Source: DATAPE01 sp034667545 (GTDB lineage: Bacteria; Actinomycetota; CADDZG01; WHSQ01). From it: a stretch of 32,198 nucleotides of DNA. Each line of letters begins with the position of its first letter. The stretch's first letter is position 1. Shown here piece after piece: positions 31,561 through 32,198 of the stretch. Location: contig JAXDJR010000009.1 of the NCBI GenBank assembly GCA_034667545.1, forward strand, positions 1-32,198, in the 5' to 3' direction. The translations under genes were made by a program, and so were the position numbers. A model generated the notes under the pieces. It did no database searches, was not told the origin of the DNA, and was given only the letters and a program-made list of their open reading frames with translations.

Positions 31561-31950
31561 ATGGGACTTAGCATCCAATGTTTGACTATCGACTGCAAGG
31601 ATCCCGAGGCCCTCGCGAGGTGGTGGGCATCGGCGTTGAACTACGAGATCACTTATCAGTCGCCTCCCGAAGAGGCTGACGACCGCGAGGTAGTGATCTC
31701 TGAGCCCGGGGGCAAGGGATGGGAGCTCCTGTTCCTTCGCACACCGGATGACAAGGTCGTCAAGAACCGTTATCACCTCGATCTGCGCCCCGACGATCGA
31801 GACGCCGAGGTCGAGCGGTTGGTGGGGCTCGGGGCGACCAACGTGGATGTCGGCCAGGGCCCGGACGTCACCTGGGTGGTTCTTGCCGATCCCGAGGGCA
31901 ACGAGTTCTGCGTGCTACGGGCGTTGACACAGGAAGAACGCGGCGGTTGA
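31561..31950 (+). CDS. VOC-superfamily (glyoxalase-like) protein
   Basis: Encodes 129 aa with a good AAAGGAG Shine-Dalgarno eight bases before the ATG. The two beta-alpha-beta-beta-beta modules of the vicinal-oxygen-chelate fold are visible: IQCLTIDCKDPEALARWWAS, LLFLRTPD, then NRYHLDLRPDDRDAEVERLV and VLADPEGNEFCVLRA, the last being the typical glyoxalase-like end. The fold binds metals in enzymes or small ligands in resistance proteins. The subfamily (often DUF-like 'Glyoxalase_6') has no firm function, and the substrate is unknown. It is cytosolic and appears to have its own ribosome site but no visible promoter. Confidence 0.88.
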   Translation: MGLSIQCLTIDCKDPEALARWWASALNYEITYQSPPEEADDREVVISEPGGKGWELLFLRTPDDKVVKNRYHLDLRPDDRDAEVERLVGLGATNVDVGQGPDVTWVVLADPEGNEFCVLRALTQEERGG

Positions 31951-32198
31951 CCGTGGTTCTCTCACCTCGGCTCTATCGCCCATAATGTACGCTATGTCAA
32001 CCTGAGCGGAGGGGCGCCCCCTGGATGAGCGCCGGCTGTACCCTCCCCCCGGGGGCCCGATGCCGGCTCTGAGGCCCGTGGTACGGATCAGGCCGAGCAG
32101 GCACGCCCAATTCGGAAAGGTGTTCATATCCGACTGCGCTTGGATTAGTAGAACCATGCGCCGCGCGTGTACACGATTACGCCGAGTATCGCCAGCGG
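31951..32198. other. Unassigned 3' end of the window
   Basis: This 248-bp stretch has no ORF I can support. It holds GC palindromes (GGGCGCCCC near 32012; CCCCCCGGGGG near 32045) and a TAATGT hexamer near 31983. An ATG at 32156 is open to the window's edge for only 14 codons and has no ribosome site. Confidence 0.5.

Noticed and set aside
1..32198. tRNA, rRNA, CRISPR array, insertion sequence or prophage
   Set aside because: No cloverleaf, repeat-spacer pattern, transposase or terminal inverted repeat was seen by eye; gene order is compact and composition even.
32156..32198. A new gene starting at ATG 32156
   Set aside because: Only 14 open codons remain before the window ends, with no ribosome site; it cannot be supported.

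Overview
The window is a gene-dense, high-GC bacterial segment from the Actinomycetota (Actinobacteria). It carries a complete core Pup-proteasome locus, paired WYL regulators PafB/PafC, a DUF4193 zinc-ribbon protein, and adjacent Lnt and polyprenol-phosphate mannosyltransferase genes. The order dop-pup-prcB-prcA-pafA-pafB-pafC-tatA-tatC-helY matches the order I know from Mycobacterium tuberculosis. The insertions between these genes, the archaeal/eukaryote-like ProRS and the lysine-fermentation genes suggest a deep-branching, probably uncultured actinobacterium. I cannot name the class from sequence alone.

Region 1 (1-12232, plus strand): the end of dop, then pup, prcB, prcA, a small acidic ORF, a 24-residue membrane peptide, pafA, a DUF3866 protein, pafB, pafC, a zinc-ribbon protein, tatA, tatC, a membrane-anchored unknown and a HelY-type helicase. 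Pup ends in GGE, so it should be ligation-competent as translated; Dop would then mainly remove Pup. The proteasomal ATPase (Mpa/ARC) is not here and may lie to the left.

Region 2 (12281-18482): a thiolase, a diacylglycerol-kinase-family lipid kinase and a six-TM protein on the plus strand; a minus-strand three-gene operon (tail-anchored 88-aa protein, alpha/beta hydrolase, 90-aa unknown); then an acyl-CoA dehydrogenase and an unknown protein on the plus strand.

Region 3 (18486-26489): an AsnC/Lrp regulator divergent from a tightly coupled operon for the lysine aminomutase pathway: KamA-like radical SAM enzyme, Kdd, a YtcJ-type amidohydrolase, KamD, KamE, Kal and a HAD hydrolase. Together they would take L-lysine through beta-lysine and 3,5-diaminohexanoate toward crotonyl-CoA. 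The cleavage enzyme Kce is absent from the window, and an amidohydrolase sits inside the operon.

Region 4 (26500-32198): proS on the minus strand; a 465-bp gap holding a strong promoter, a candidate structured RNA and an intrinsic terminator; then DUF4193, lnt, a Dpm/Ppm1-type glycosyltransferase, a Gly/Arg-rich membrane-anchored protein and a VOC-fold protein.

A recurring signal is a TAnnnT -10 element 6-7 nt before the start codon (pafA, pafB, tatA, the acyl-CoA dehydrogenase and the 17982 gene), which suggests frequent leaderless transcription. Start codons of several genes were reassigned using overlaps, Shine-Dalgarno sites and these promoters.
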